From: an uncultured Lachnospiraceae bacterium
GTDB taxonomy: Bacteria; Bacillota; Clostridia; Lachnospirales; Lachnospiraceae
NCBI GenBank assembly: GCA_947627245.1
Contig: CANQVH010000023.1
Coordinates: forward strand, 1 to 46,262
Reading direction: 5' to 3'
Length of the DNA: 46,262 nt
Each line of letters opens with the position of its first letter. Within the stretch, counting starts at the first letter, position 1. Both the position numbers and the translations under genes were made by a program. Shown here in pieces: positions 14,828-25,232 of the stretch. Below the pieces are notes generated by a model. The model did not search any database and had not been told where the DNA came from. It was given only the letters and a program-made list of their open reading frames with translations.

Positions 14828-16369
14828 TTAATGAACAGTGAGCAGAGACTCGCCGGTCATTTCCTTCGGCTGCTCCATCCCCATCAGTTCGATCAGAGTC
14901 GGCACAATGTCCGCGAGCCTGCCGCCTTCTCTCAGACCGTATTTCTCGCCGCAGTTCACGAGGATGAACGGCACCTGATTCGTCGTGTGCGCCGTAAACG
15001 GTTCGCCGGTCTCGTAATCGATAAGCTGTTCGGCGTTGCCGTGGTCCGCGCAGATGAACATCTGGCCGTTTGCTGCCTTGACCGCAGCGACCACCTTGCC
15101 TACGCACTCGTCGACCGCTTCAATGGCCTTGATCGCCGCCTCAAGCACGCCGGTGTGGCCTACCATATCCGGATTTGCGAAATTTGTGATAATCACGTCG
15201 TACTTCCCGGAATTGATCGCTCCCGTCACCTTCTCGCAGACCTCATAGACGCTCATCTCCGGTTTCAGGTCATAGGTAGCGACCTTCGGGGAGTTTACAA
15301 GAATACGATCCTCACCCTCGTTCGGAGCCTCGACGCCGCCGTTGAAGAAGAACGTGACATGCGCGTATTTCTCGGTCTCGGCGATACGCGCCTGCTTCAA
15401 GCCGTGCGCCGCCAGATATTCGCCAAAGGTGTTCGTGATTGATACCTTCTGGAACGCGATCGTCTTGTTCGGGATTGTCACATCGTACTCGGTAAAGCAG
15501 ACGTAGACAACCTTCTTGCGCGGCCCGCGCTCAAAGCCCGTGAAGTCGTCGCAGCAGAAGGTACGGGAAATCTCCCTCGCGCGGTCCGGGCGGAAGTTGA
15601 AGAAGATGATCGAATCGTCGTCCTGAATCGTCGCGGTCGGCGCGCCGTTCTTCATGACTACGGTCGGAACCACGAATTCGTCCGTGACTTCTTTTTCATA
15701 GGACTGCGCCACTGCCTCGACGCCGGAGGACGCCTGCTCGCCCTCGCCGAGTGTGAGGGCGCGGTATGCCTTCTCGACACGATCCCAGCGGTTGTCACGA
15801 TCCATCGCATAATAACGGCCCATCACCGTGGCGATCTCGCCGACGCCGATCTCCTGCATCTTGTCGGTGAGCTCCTGTACGTAATCCTTGCCGGATGCCG
15901 GCGGAGTGTCACGGCCGTCCAAGAAGCAGTGTACATATACCTTCTTCAGTCCGAAGCGCTTTGCCATCTCGAGAAGCGCGTACAGATGTGTGTTGTGGCT
16001 GTGCACGCCGCCGTCCGAGAGCAGTCCGTACATATGAAGGCCGGAATCCTTGTCCTTCGCGTTCTGCATCGCGCGCTTCAGCTCGGCGTTCTCAAAGAAA
16101 TCGCCGTCCTCGATCTCCTTCGTGATCCTTGTCAGGTCCTGATAGACGATACGGCCGGCGCCCATGTTCAGGTGGCCCACCTCGGAATTGCCCATCTGTC
16201 CGTCCGGGAGGCCCACCGCCAGCCCGCTTGCGTTGCCGTGTACAAACGGGCAGGTCGCCATCAGCTCGTCCATCACCGGCTTCTTCGCCAGAGCGATCGC
16301 GTTGCCCTCCGTCTTGTCATTCAGTCCGTATCCGTCCAGAATCATCAATACTGTTGGTCTTTTGCTCAT
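14828..16369 (-). CDS. gpmI: 2,3-bisphosphoglycerate-independent phosphoglycerate mutase
   Basis: A 513-residue cofactor-independent phosphoglycerate mutase that interconverts 3- and 2-phosphoglycerate in glycolysis, using two Mn ions and a phosphoserine. N-terminal VLMILDGYGLN gives the metal-binding DGYG; QMGNSEVGHLNMGAGR carries the nucleophile Ser; FLDGRDTPP, FNFRPDRAREI, HVTFFFNGG and the metal ligands ADHGNAE and HTTNQVPF are all present. Length is typical (about 510). The start MSKRPT is chosen because GAGGAG is 7 bases upstream; the nearby MNM start would sit almost on the ribosome site. It is a single minus-strand gene with its own promoter. Its glycolytic partner eno is found at 23.4 kb, not adjacent. 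Confidence 0.97.
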   Translation of the reverse strand: MSKRPTVLMILDGYGLNDKTEGNAIALAKKPVMDELMATCPFVHGNASGLAVGLPDGQMGNSEVGHLNMGAGRIVYQDLTRITKEIEDGDFFENAELKRAMQNAKDKDSGLHMYGLLSDGGVHSHNTHLYALLEMAKRFGLKKVYVHCFLDGRDTPPASGKDYVQELTDKMQEIGVGEIATVMGRYYAMDRDNRWDRVEKAYRALTLGEGEQASSGVEAVAQSYEKEVTDEFVVPTVVMKNGAPTATIQDDDSIIFFNFRPDRAREISRTFCCDDFTGFERGPRKKVVYVCFTEYDVTIPNKTIAFQKVSITNTFGEYLAAHGLKQARIAETEKYAHVTFFFNGGVEAPNEGEDRILVNSPKVATYDLKPEMSVYEVCEKVTGAINSGKYDVIITNFANPDMVGHTGVLEAAIKAIEAVDECVGKVVAAVKAANGQMFICADHGNAEQLIDYETGEPFTAHTTNQVPFILVNCGEKYGLREGGRLADIVPTLIELMGMEQPKEMTGESLLTVH

Positions 16370-16410
16370 GTTCATTCTCCTCGATTTTTTCTTAATTATA
16401 ATGTACGAAA

Positions 16411-16439
16411 AGTATATCACCAGAATCTTACATTTGCAA
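16411..16439 (-). promoter_or_regulatory. promoter of gpmI
   Basis: On the minus strand TTGCAA (16434-16439), 17-bp spacer, TATACT (16411-16416), about 40 bases before the start codon. Confidence 0.7.
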
Positions 16440-16573
16440 CGCCCGAATCTCATTATTTGCGCTCCAGAAAAATCTTTTTTGAATAGTAACTGTTCAGGTA
16501 TTGACGAAATGCTTTTTTCCTGATAAAAACTTATTTACACAAAATTATTCAGCGAGGAGAGGAGGACAGGCAG

Positions 16574-18346
16574 ATGACCCCTATACGATGGTTTCTGTCA
16601 TTCCTGAAAAAGTATCGTCTGCGCATGATCGTGGGACTGATTCTGGTGGCGGTCACGGCCGTCATGCAGCTCATCAACCCGCGCATCTCCGGCGAGATCG
16701 TGGATGATGTGATCGGCGGCGGACATTTTGATCGTCTGCCGGTGCTGCTGATCGTAATGATCGCCGTGACGCTGGTCCGTTCCGTGCTGCGCTTCGTTTT
16801 CCTGATGTGCTTTGAGTATTCCAGTCAGGGTACGATCTATGACATGCGGGAGGAAGCGTATAAGAAGCTGATGAAGGAGGATTTCGCTTTCTTCAATCGG
16901 AACCGGACGGGCGATCTGATGTCGCGGCAGACCGGCGATATCGACGCGGTGCGGCATATGGTGTCGCATGTGATCTATTTTACTTTTGAAAATGTTCTGA
17001 TTTTCCTGCTGGCGCTGGTGATGGTCTTCACGGTAAATGTAAAGCTCGCCCTGTGCATGCTCATCGTGCTGCCGTTTTCGCTGGCGGTGACCTTGAGCCA
17101 AGGCAGGCATGTGCGTTCTGCGTTCGCGCACATCCGCGACTGCTTCTCCAGTCTGAACGCTTTCGCGCAGGAGAACATCGCGGGCAACCGTGTGGTGAAG
17201 GCGTTCGCGAAGGAAGATTACGAGACGGAGAAATTCAATAAGGAAAACGACGCGTACCGCGACGCGCAACTGGGCGCCTCCCATGTGTGGATGAAATATA
17301 TTCCCATGTTCGAGATCCTGTCCCAGTGCCTGACCGTGATCCTGATGATCATGGGCGGTTTTATGGTGATCGACGGGCAGGTGTCCTTAGGAGACATGGT
17401 TACGGTCAACGGCTACCTATGGATGCTGAACAGCCCTCTGCGGCAGGCGGGCTGGATCATCAACGATCTGCAGCGATTCGTGGCGGCCATCGAGAAGATC
17501 TATGCGGTTTACACGACCGAGCCGGAGATCAGACAGCCGGAGATGCCCGTACATATCGAGGACCGCCGCCTGAAGGGCAGCGTGAGCTTCGAGCATGTGG
17601 ATTATTTCGCGCATGACGACGTGATCCTGCGCGACATCAATTTTTCCGTAAAGCAGGGGCAGACGGTGGGAATCATCGGCGCGACTGGCTCCGGAAAGTC
17701 CACCCTGATCAGCTTGGTCTGCCGCTTCTATGACGTAAGCAACGGATCGGTGAAGGTGGACGGTATCGACGTGAGAGATCTGAATCTCAAGATGCTCCGG
17801 GGAAATATCGGCGTGGCGATGCAGGATGTCTTCCTGTTTTCCGATACCATTGAGGGAAACATTGCCTACGGCGACCCGGACTGCCCATTCGAGGAGGTAG
17901 AGAAGGCGGCGAGGATTGCCAATGCGCATGACTTTATTATGGAGATGCCGGAGGGCTATGACACGATCGTCGGCGAGCGCGGCGTAGGACTGTCCGGCGG
18001 GCAGAAGCAGAGAATTGCCCTCGCGCGGGCGATCCTGAAGGACCCGTCGATCGTGATTTTGGATGATACGACTTCGGCCATCGATATGGAGACAGAGTCG
18101 ATCATTCAGCATGAGCTGAAAAAGGTATCCGCCCACCGGACGGTCTTCATCATCGCGCATCGGATTTCGTCGATCATGCACGCGGATCAGATCCTCGTGC
18201 TGGACAATGGACGTCTGATCGAGCAGGGGACGCATGAGGAGCTTCTTGCGAGGAAGGGATATTATTCCACCGTATTCCACCACCAGTACGGAGAGTTCGA
18301 TCAGTTCAAGGCGATCCGTGCGAACAAGGGAAAGGGGGAGTACTGA
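16574..18346 (+). CDS. heterodimeric ABC exporter, half with degenerate Walker B
   Basis: A 590-residue fused membrane-ATPase half-transporter (ABC type IV exporter). Six membrane helices are in the first 320 residues (TM1 near 17-38). The ATPase domain has Walker A GATGSGKST (about 370), signature LSGGQKQR (about 473), Walker B IVILDDTTSAID (about 492) and switch His in FIIAHR. The residue after the Walker B Asp is Asp instead of the catalytic Glu, so this half forms the non-hydrolysing site, as in TM287/288, BmrCD and LmrCD type exporters. AGGAGG precedes the ATG, and its TGA overlaps the next ATG by one base. Role: multidrug or lipid export; cargo unknown. Confidence 0.9.
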   Translation: MTPIRWFLSFLKKYRLRMIVGLILVAVTAVMQLINPRISGEIVDDVIGGGHFDRLPVLLIVMIAVTLVRSVLRFVFLMCFEYSSQGTIYDMREEAYKKLMKEDFAFFNRNRTGDLMSRQTGDIDAVRHMVSHVIYFTFENVLIFLLALVMVFTVNVKLALCMLIVLPFSLAVTLSQGRHVRSAFAHIRDCFSSLNAFAQENIAGNRVVKAFAKEDYETEKFNKENDAYRDAQLGASHVWMKYIPMFEILSQCLTVILMIMGGFMVIDGQVSLGDMVTVNGYLWMLNSPLRQAGWIINDLQRFVAAIEKIYAVYTTEPEIRQPEMPVHIEDRRLKGSVSFEHVDYFAHDDVILRDINFSVKQGQTVGIIGATGSGKSTLISLVCRFYDVSNGSVKVDGIDVRDLNLKMLRGNIGVAMQDVFLFSDTIEGNIAYGDPDCPFEEVEKAARIANAHDFIMEMPEGYDTIVGERGVGLSGGQKQRIALARAILKDPSIVILDDTTSAIDMETESIIQHELKKVSAHRTVFIIAHRISSIMHADQILVLDNGRLIEQGTHEELLARKGYYSTVFHHQYGEFDQFKAIRANKGKGEY

Positions 18347-20133
18347 TGGCCCGCAACAAATACGACGTTGACGAGACCCTTGAGACGAAGTTCGACATGA
18401 AGCAGGTGATCCGTCTGTTCGGCTATACGGGACCGTTTCGCAAAAAACTGGCGGCGACGATCGTGATCATGCTGTTTACGAGCGCCATCGGTATGCTGAT
18501 CCCGGTGCTGACGCAGCGTGTCATGGATATCTACATCCCGGCCGGAGACAAGCGGGGCATTGTCGCGATGGCGATGATCGCCATGGGGATCATTCTGGTC
18601 TCGGCTTTTAATCTGCGCATCAAGATCAAATGGACGGCCGAGATCGGGCAGGGCATCGTGCATTCTTTGCGCAGCGATCTGTTTGCCCATCTGCAGGAGC
18701 TGCCGTTCTCTTATTACGACAGCCGCCCGCACGGAAAGATTCAGGTGCGTCTTGTCAATTACGTGAACAACATCAGCGACCTGCTCTCCAACGGTATCGT
18801 GAATACGATCACAGACTGCTGTTCCCTGATCTTTATCATGTGTTTTATGTTTTATTACAGCGTTCCGCTGACGCTTGTGTGCATGTGCGGCCTGCCGGTA
18901 TTAGGGGCGATCGTGCTCTTTGTCAAGAAGAAGCAGCGCCGCGGCTGGCAGCTCGCGAGCAACAAGCAATCCAACTTAAACGCCTACATCGCGGAGAGCA
19001 TCAACGGCGTCCGCGTGACGCAGGCCTTCGTGCGGGAAAAACGCAATACCGAGATTTTCAACAACCTGAGCGGGAGCTACCGCAAAGCATGGATGAGCGT
19101 GATTAAATACAATTTCATGATCGGCCCCGTGGTTCAGGCGATCTCCATACTGGCGACGGCGCTGGTATACTTCGTCGGCGTGGGCTGGCTGAAAGCCGGG
19201 AAGGACTGGATCTCAGTGGGCGCGCTCGTGGCGATGTCCATTTATATCGGGCAGTTCTGGAACCCCATCAACACGCTGGCATCCTTCTACAATTCGCTGC
19301 TGACGGCGATCTCGTATCTGGAACGCATCTTTGAGACGATCGACGAGCCGGTCAACGTAAAGGATGCGCCGGGAGCGACAGAGATGCCGCCGATCAGAGG
19401 CGAGGTGGAATTTCGGCATGTGGTCTTTTCCTACGAACCGGGCGTGCGGATTCTGGACGATGTGAACTTCCGGGCGGACGTGGGCGAGAATTTTGCTATC
19501 GTGGGACCGACTGGAGCCGGAAAGACGACGATCGTCAATCTGCTGAGCCGCTTCTACAATGTCGACGGCGGACAGATCCTCGTGGACGGGACGGATATCA
19601 GCACGGTCACGATCCGCTCCCTGCGCAGACAGATGGGCGTGATGATGCAGGACAGCTTTATTTTCTCCGGCACGATCATGGACAACATCCGCTACGGCAA
19701 CCGGGACGCCACGGACGAGGAGGTCATCCGGGCCGCGAAGACCGTCTGCGCGCATGACTTCATTATAAAAATGGAGAACGGCTATCAGACGCAGGTAAAC
19801 GAGCGCGGGAGCCGTCTCTCAGCGGGACAGAGGCAGTTGATCTCGTTTGCGCGGGCGCTTCTTGCCGATCCGCGGATCCTGATTCTGGACGAGGCGACCT
19901 CGAGCATCGACACGGAGACGGAGATCCTTCTGCAAAAGGGACTGCTGGAGCTGCTGAAGGGAAGAACCTCCTTTATCATCGCGCACCGCCTGTCTACGAT
20001 TAAAAATTCGAGCTGCATCATGTACATCGACAACGGGAATATCCTTGAGCGCGGCTCCCATGAGGAGCTGATGGCGAAGAAGGGCGAGTATTACCAGCTC
20101 TATATGAGCCAGTATGCGTTCTTGGAGGAGTAG
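18346..20133 (+). CDS. heterodimeric ABC exporter, catalytic half
   Basis: A 595-residue partner of the previous gene, with six membrane helices in the first 335 residues (TM1 near 37-58). Walker A is GPTGAGKTT (about 386), Walker B ILILDEATSSID with intact Glu (about 510), and the switch His is in FIIAHRLST. The signature is LSAGQRQL rather than LSGGQ; because signature motifs act in trans, this weaker signature pairs with the degenerate Walker B of the first half, and the canonical site is built from this Walker A/B plus LSGGQ of the partner. TGATG overlap couples translation. YDSRPHGKIQVRLVNYVNNI is a typical coupling-helix region. Confidence 0.9.
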   Translation: MARNKYDVDETLETKFDMKQVIRLFGYTGPFRKKLAATIVIMLFTSAIGMLIPVLTQRVMDIYIPAGDKRGIVAMAMIAMGIILVSAFNLRIKIKWTAEIGQGIVHSLRSDLFAHLQELPFSYYDSRPHGKIQVRLVNYVNNISDLLSNGIVNTITDCCSLIFIMCFMFYYSVPLTLVCMCGLPVLGAIVLFVKKKQRRGWQLASNKQSNLNAYIAESINGVRVTQAFVREKRNTEIFNNLSGSYRKAWMSVIKYNFMIGPVVQAISILATALVYFVGVGWLKAGKDWISVGALVAMSIYIGQFWNPINTLASFYNSLLTAISYLERIFETIDEPVNVKDAPGATEMPPIRGEVEFRHVVFSYEPGVRILDDVNFRADVGENFAIVGPTGAGKTTIVNLLSRFYNVDGGQILVDGTDISTVTIRSLRRQMGVMMQDSFIFSGTIMDNIRYGNRDATDEEVIRAAKTVCAHDFIIKMENGYQTQVNERGSRLSAGQRQLISFARALLADPRILILDEATSSIDTETEILLQKGLLELLKGRTSFIIAHRLSTIKNSSCIMYIDNGNILERGSHEELMAKKGEYYQLYMSQYAFLEE

Positions 20134-20255
20134 ATGAACCTGTTGAACACGAAAAGCCCACAGGTTTTTCACAGATTTGACACAAAAGTCCGATATAGTG
20201 AACTCATCAGTTGAGGAACGAAAGGTCCAAAAACAGGAACGAAAGGGGATTCACT

Positions 20256-21779
20256 ATGAAGAGCTACACAAATAAAAACAACAGGGAAGACAAGAATTGG
20301 AAGTGCAAACGCCGTGTCGTCTTGGCGATGACCGGTCTGCTCATGGTCGGCGTGCTCGCGGGGGCGGACGCATGGAGGACGGCGAGCGTCGTCTTTGCCG
20401 AGGAGGAAGAGACTCCGGGCGTGACGCTGAACCTCGCGGACTCCGACGAGAAAGAGGCGCAGACGGAGCTGTCGACAGAGGCGGCGGAGACCGAGACGGA
20501 AACCGAAACCGAAACAGAAACAGAGACCGAGAAGGAGACCTTCGCGGAGATTGACCGCGTGTCGGGGGATGTATCTATCGTGGCGACGGACGTCTCGGAC
20601 ATCGTCGAGAGCTGCATGCCGTCAATCGTCTCGATCACGGAGACGTCCGTGGAAGAGATCGAGACCTATTATTACGGAGTGCAGGAGTATGAGATGACGG
20701 GCGCGGCGTCCGGCATCATCATCGCGCAGAACGACGAGGAGCTGCTGATCGCGACGAACAGCCATGTGGTGAAGGATTCGACAGAGATTACGGTCGGCTT
20801 TACCGCGGAAGCGGAGGATCCGGAGGATCTGATCGCACCGGCGAAGGTCAAGGGGATGGATAAGGATTATGAGCTGGCAGTTGTAGCCGTGCAGCTTTCC
20901 GATATCAAGGAAGAGGTGCGCAAACAGCTCAAAATCGCGCAGCTCGGAAGCTCTGCTGATCTGAAGGTCGGCGAGCCCGCAATCGCGATCGGCAACGCGA
21001 TGGGTTATGGGCAGAGCGTTACCAGCGGCATCATCAGCGCGCTGAACCGCGACGTCACGATCGACAACTTCTCCCAGAAGCTGATCCTGATGGACGCTCC
21101 GGTCAACCACGGCAACAGCGGCGGAGCGCTGCTGAACGCAAAGGGTCAGGTGATCGGGATTAATCTGGCGAAGGAGGTTGTAGACACGGCAGAAGGCATG
21201 GGTTACTCCATCCCGATCGACACGGCGATCCCGGTGCTCCAGAATCTTATCAACAAGGAGACGCGCGACAAGCTGTCCGACAGCGAGAGAGGCTATCTGG
21301 GAATCACGGTCGTCGACGTATCCGCGGACGCGAAGGAGCTTTACAATATTCCGGCCGGCGCGTTTGTGTATGAGGTGACCGAGGGCTCCGCTGGCGAAAA
21401 GGCGGGCATCCGCAAGGGCGACGTCGTCACAAAGTTTGACGGAGAGTCGGTAATCGACAAGGAGGACTTGGTCGACAAGCTCAGCTATTACGCGGTCGGC
21501 GAGACCGTAACGCTTGAGGTTCAGACGGCGAACGGCGGCGATTATGAGGAGCGCGAGGTGGAAGTGACGCTTCAGGAGGGAACGGATATTCCGGACGACG
21601 ATGGGATAGAGATCGAAGTCGAAGAAGATCCGCAGGACGAAGAGTCGCAGGAAAGCTCGGACGACAGCGCACAGGAGCCCCAGTCGGAGAACGACTTCTG
21701 GTTTGACGGATTCGGCGTCCCGGGCGGGAACGACGGAGAATTCTTCCCGTTCGGAGACGGAGAGAACGACACGTTCTAA
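20256..21779 (+). CDS. membrane-anchored HtrA/DegP-like serine protease with PDZ domain
   Basis: A 507-residue surface protease for envelope protein quality control. An N-terminal basic stretch and one hydrophobic segment (about 24-42, VVLAMTGLLMVGVLAGADAW) act as signal or anchor. Then comes an acidic linker with alternating Glu-Thr. The trypsin-like domain has catalytic His in ATNSHVV (about 168), Asp in DYELAVVAV (about 203) and Ser in NHGNSGGAL (about 287). One PDZ domain follows (about 345-435, GYLGITVVDV to VTKFDGESV). The C-terminal tail is very acidic, rich in Asp, Glu and Ser, then Gly/Phe. ATG at 20256 is chosen because AAAGGGG lies 7 bases upstream. Confidence 0.9.
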   Translation: MKSYTNKNNREDKNWKCKRRVVLAMTGLLMVGVLAGADAWRTASVVFAEEEETPGVTLNLADSDEKEAQTELSTEAAETETETETETETETEKETFAEIDRVSGDVSIVATDVSDIVESCMPSIVSITETSVEEIETYYYGVQEYEMTGAASGIIIAQNDEELLIATNSHVVKDSTEITVGFTAEAEDPEDLIAPAKVKGMDKDYELAVVAVQLSDIKEEVRKQLKIAQLGSSADLKVGEPAIAIGNAMGYGQSVTSGIISALNRDVTIDNFSQKLILMDAPVNHGNSGGALLNAKGQVIGINLAKEVVDTAEGMGYSIPIDTAIPVLQNLINKETRDKLSDSERGYLGITVVDVSADAKELYNIPAGAFVYEVTEGSAGEKAGIRKGDVVTKFDGESVIDKEDLVDKLSYYAVGETVTLEVQTANGGDYEEREVEVTLQEGTDIPDDDGIEIEVEEDPQDEESQESSDDSAQEPQSENDFWFDGFGVPGGNDGEFFPFGDGENDTF

Positions 21780-21815
21780 AATTTAAATAAATTGTAATAA
21801 TTTTGTAAAAAACGA

Positions 21816-21843
21816 TTGAAAAATCCGTAAAATGGTGTATACT
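21816..21843 (+). promoter_or_regulatory. promoter of the Ig-like/P60-like gene
   Basis: TTGAAA (21816-21821), 16-bp spacer, TATACT (21838-21843). The region just after the protease stop is strongly AT-rich. Confidence 0.65.
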
Positions 21844-21893
21844 GAGATCAGATAGCGATTGAACTACGATTGTTATAGGGGAGGTTACACCAG

Positions 21894-23255
21894 ATGATGA
21901 AAAAGAAAAACAAAGGATGGCTGTTCCGACTTCTGCTTCCGGTAATGCTTCTTCTGCTCGCAATGCCAGTGAGCGCTTCCGCGCAGATCAGCATGAGCAG
22001 TAAAAAGATAACGGCAGTAGTCGGGCAGACCTGTCAACTGACCTTGAACGGACTTACCGGGGAGGAGCAGTCGATCGTCTGGAGGGTGAGACGCAAAGCA
22101 GTTGCGGACGTCAGCCAAGACGGTCTGGTGACGGCGAAGAGTGCGGGTACGACCAGAGTGATCGCGCTGGTAGACGGTCAGCGGTACCGCTGCAATCTGA
22201 CGGTGACACAGTCTCAGCCGGTGACCGAAATCCGCCTGAATAAAACGGTGAAGAGTCTTGTGAAGGGCAAGCGCTTCCGCCTGAAGGCGACGGTAGGACC
22301 GGAGAGCGCGGAGAACAAAGAGGTCGCATGGCAGAGCAGCGATCCCGGCGTCGCGAAGGTCAACGCCAAGGGCCGAGTGACCGCGACGGGCATCGGCACG
22401 GCAAGCATCACGGCGTGCGCAAAGGACGGAAGCGGCGTAGCGGCTTCCTGTACGGTCACGGTCACGCCGGAGTCGATGAGCCTCAATATGACGCAGCTTA
22501 CGCTGGAGGTAGGCAAAAAAGCCAATCTCAAGGCGCCGGACGGATACACCTATGTCTGGGCGTCTTCCGATAAGACGATCGCCAAGGTCGGCAAAGCCGG
22601 GAAAGTGAAGGGCAAAAAAGAAGGCCGGGCGGTGGTTACTGCCCTGCGTGTGGAAGACAGGCAGTTCGCCAGTTGTTACGTGACCGTTGTGGCGGCGCAG
22701 TCGCAGACAGAGGAGCAGCCGCAGCAGACGGGAGCGTCGGCGAAGGCGCTCGAGTTCCTTGCCCTTGTACAGAAATACGAGCAGAAGCTGCAGAGCGACA
22801 AGGCGGCAGGCGTTCCGTGGACATATGACGGGCCGTGCGCCCTTACGTGGGCTCAGGTGCTCACCCGGTCGAAGGAGGGCAAGGTTGGATTGTCTTGCGT
22901 GCAGCCGGCGCAGTGGGGACTGCGTGAGCTTGGGATCATAGGCATGGGCGACTTCAAGGGCGTTCAGGGAGGAAGCTTCCGGATCGTGGACAGAGAGTCG
23001 TTTGACCAGCATTGCATCATCATCAGCGGATACAAGAAGGCGAGTGAGCTGATTGCGGAGGGAACCCTCATTCCGGGCGATATCTGCAGCTACGTCGGGA
23101 TGCGGCACACGAACATTTACGCGGGAGACGGGAAGTTCTACGATTCCGGACGAGGAGGAGACTGCACCCTGATAAACGGAGAGTATGTGTTTAATTCACT
23201 CGGACCGATCCCGTATGACTCCACGATCGGCAGTATCGTCCGCATTGTGAAATAG
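21894..23255 (+). CDS. secreted Big2 Ig-like repeat protein with NlpC/P60-like C-terminus
   Basis: A 453-residue exported protein. The signal peptide (about 1-31) ends near VSASAQ. Three bacterial Ig-like (Big_2) domains follow at about 32-105, 106-200 and 201-270, each with the conserved pattern of W or V before SSD, then IAKV, then G.VKG..EG.A.VTA. After a Gln-rich linker (QTEEQPQQTG) a C-terminal domain of about 170 residues carries SCVQPAQWGLRELG (Cys335) and GDICSYVGMRHTNIYAGDG (His405), which fit the Cys-His pair of NlpC/P60-type peptidases. Likely a cell-wall-binding peptidoglycan hydrolase, though the catalytic assignment is by pattern only. GGGGAGG precedes the start; a second ATG one codon later is equally possible. 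Confidence 0.78.
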   Translation: MMKKKNKGWLFRLLLPVMLLLLAMPVSASAQISMSSKKITAVVGQTCQLTLNGLTGEEQSIVWRVRRKAVADVSQDGLVTAKSAGTTRVIALVDGQRYRCNLTVTQSQPVTEIRLNKTVKSLVKGKRFRLKATVGPESAENKEVAWQSSDPGVAKVNAKGRVTATGIGTASITACAKDGSGVAASCTVTVTPESMSLNMTQLTLEVGKKANLKAPDGYTYVWASSDKTIAKVGKAGKVKGKKEGRAVVTALRVEDRQFASCYVTVVAAQSQTEEQPQQTGASAKALEFLALVQKYEQKLQSDKAAGVPWTYDGPCALTWAQVLTRSKEGKVGLSCVQPAQWGLRELGIIGMGDFKGVQGGSFRIVDRESFDQHCIIISGYKKASELIAEGTLIPGDICSYVGMRHTNIYAGDGKFYDSGRGGDCTLINGEYVFNSLGPIPYDSTIGSIVRIVK

Positions 23256-23348
23256 CAGGAATTTCTGGTGAAAAAAGGAAATCTGCAGAGAGATAAAACG
23301 AGAGTGAAACATCTTTGATTGGGAAATACTATTGCAAACGAAAGATAA

Positions 23349-24701
<1,353 letters not shown>

Positions 24702-24800
24702 GCGGCGGTATGACGGCTTGGACCGCCGCTTGGCTGTCGACTTGGCGGCTGAACCGTGACTTTTCGGCTTGGGGCAACTTGGCGGTTGGACTTGGCGGTT
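24702..24800 (+). repeat. degenerate CTTGGCGGT repeats after eno
   Basis: An inverted pair GCGGCGGT/ACCGCCGC (24702-24728) is followed by several imperfect copies of ACTTGGCGGTTGG up to 24801. No T-run follows, so it is a poor terminator. It looks like a small unstable repeat patch. Confidence 0.45.
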
Positions 24801-24815
24801 AGACAAAAGAAATGC

Positions 24816-24844
24816 TTGCAATCCGCAAATTCCTGTGGTAGACT
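24816..24844 (+). promoter_or_regulatory. promoter of secG
   Basis: TTGCAA (24816-24821), 17-bp spacer, TAGACT (24839-24844), about 30 bases before the start codon. Confidence 0.6.
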
Positions 24845-24875
24845 AGATGCGTTGACATAGGAGGTGTGATTTACC

Positions 24876-25103
24876 GTGAGAACATTTTTGACAATTATAT
24901 TTGCATTGGTTTGTGTCGCGCTGACCGTGATCGTTCTGGCGCAGCAGGGAAAGGACGCAGGACTCGGAACCGTCGGCGGTATGGGAGATACCTACTGGGG
25001 AAAGAACAAATCGCGTTCCATGGAAGGAAATCTCGTGAAGATCACGAAGCTGCTTGCAGTTCTCTTTATTCTGCTGGCGGTTATTCTGAATCTTGGATTT
25101 TGA
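24876..25103 (+). CDS. secG: preprotein translocase subunit SecG
   Basis: A 75-residue protein with two membrane helices (about 3-22 and 52-73) joined by a polar loop GKDAGLGTVGGMGDTYWGKN, the typical SecG hairpin. It assists SecYE in protein export. The start is a GTG with TAGGAGGTG about 10 bases upstream. In many Firmicutes secG is followed by rnr and smpB; here rnr is missing and a terminator plus a dispersed repeat stand in its place. Confidence 0.9.
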   Translation: MRTFLTIIFALVCVALTVIVLAQQGKDAGLGTVGGMGDTYWGKNKSRSMEGNLVKITKLLAVLFILLAVILNLGF

Positions 25104-25109
25104 CGACAG

Positions 25110-25142
25110 AGGACTGATGCGAGGCGCCGCGTTAGTCCTTTC
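25110..25142 (+). terminator. terminator after secG
   Basis: AGGACTGATGCG (25110-25121) pairs with CGCGTTAGTCCT (25128-25139), including two G-U pairs, followed by TTT. Confidence 0.6.
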
Positions 25143-25144
25143 TG

Positions 25145-25199
25145 TATTCTTTACGAAGCAGCGAAGCTGTTTCCCCATCTCGCAGGGATCTGAATTACG
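25145..25199 (+). repeat. dispersed promoter/hairpin repeat, copy 2
   Basis: Second copy of the element at 5274-5329. The -10-like box reads TATTCT here against TATACT there. Then come CAGC-GAA-GCTG and ATCTC-GCA-GGGAT. About 85% identical over the whole length. Located between the secG terminator and smpB, where it would form the smpB leader if the -10 is used; no -35 is seen. Confidence 0.65.
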
Positions 25200-25232
25200 G
25201 GGTGCCCTAGGGGTAGGAAGGGAGGGACTGAC

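Noticed and set aside
20177..20199. TTGACA and TATAGT upstream of the HtrA-like gene as a promoter
   Set aside because: The spacer is only 11 bp, too short for sigma-A; an alternative sigma factor cannot be argued from one site.
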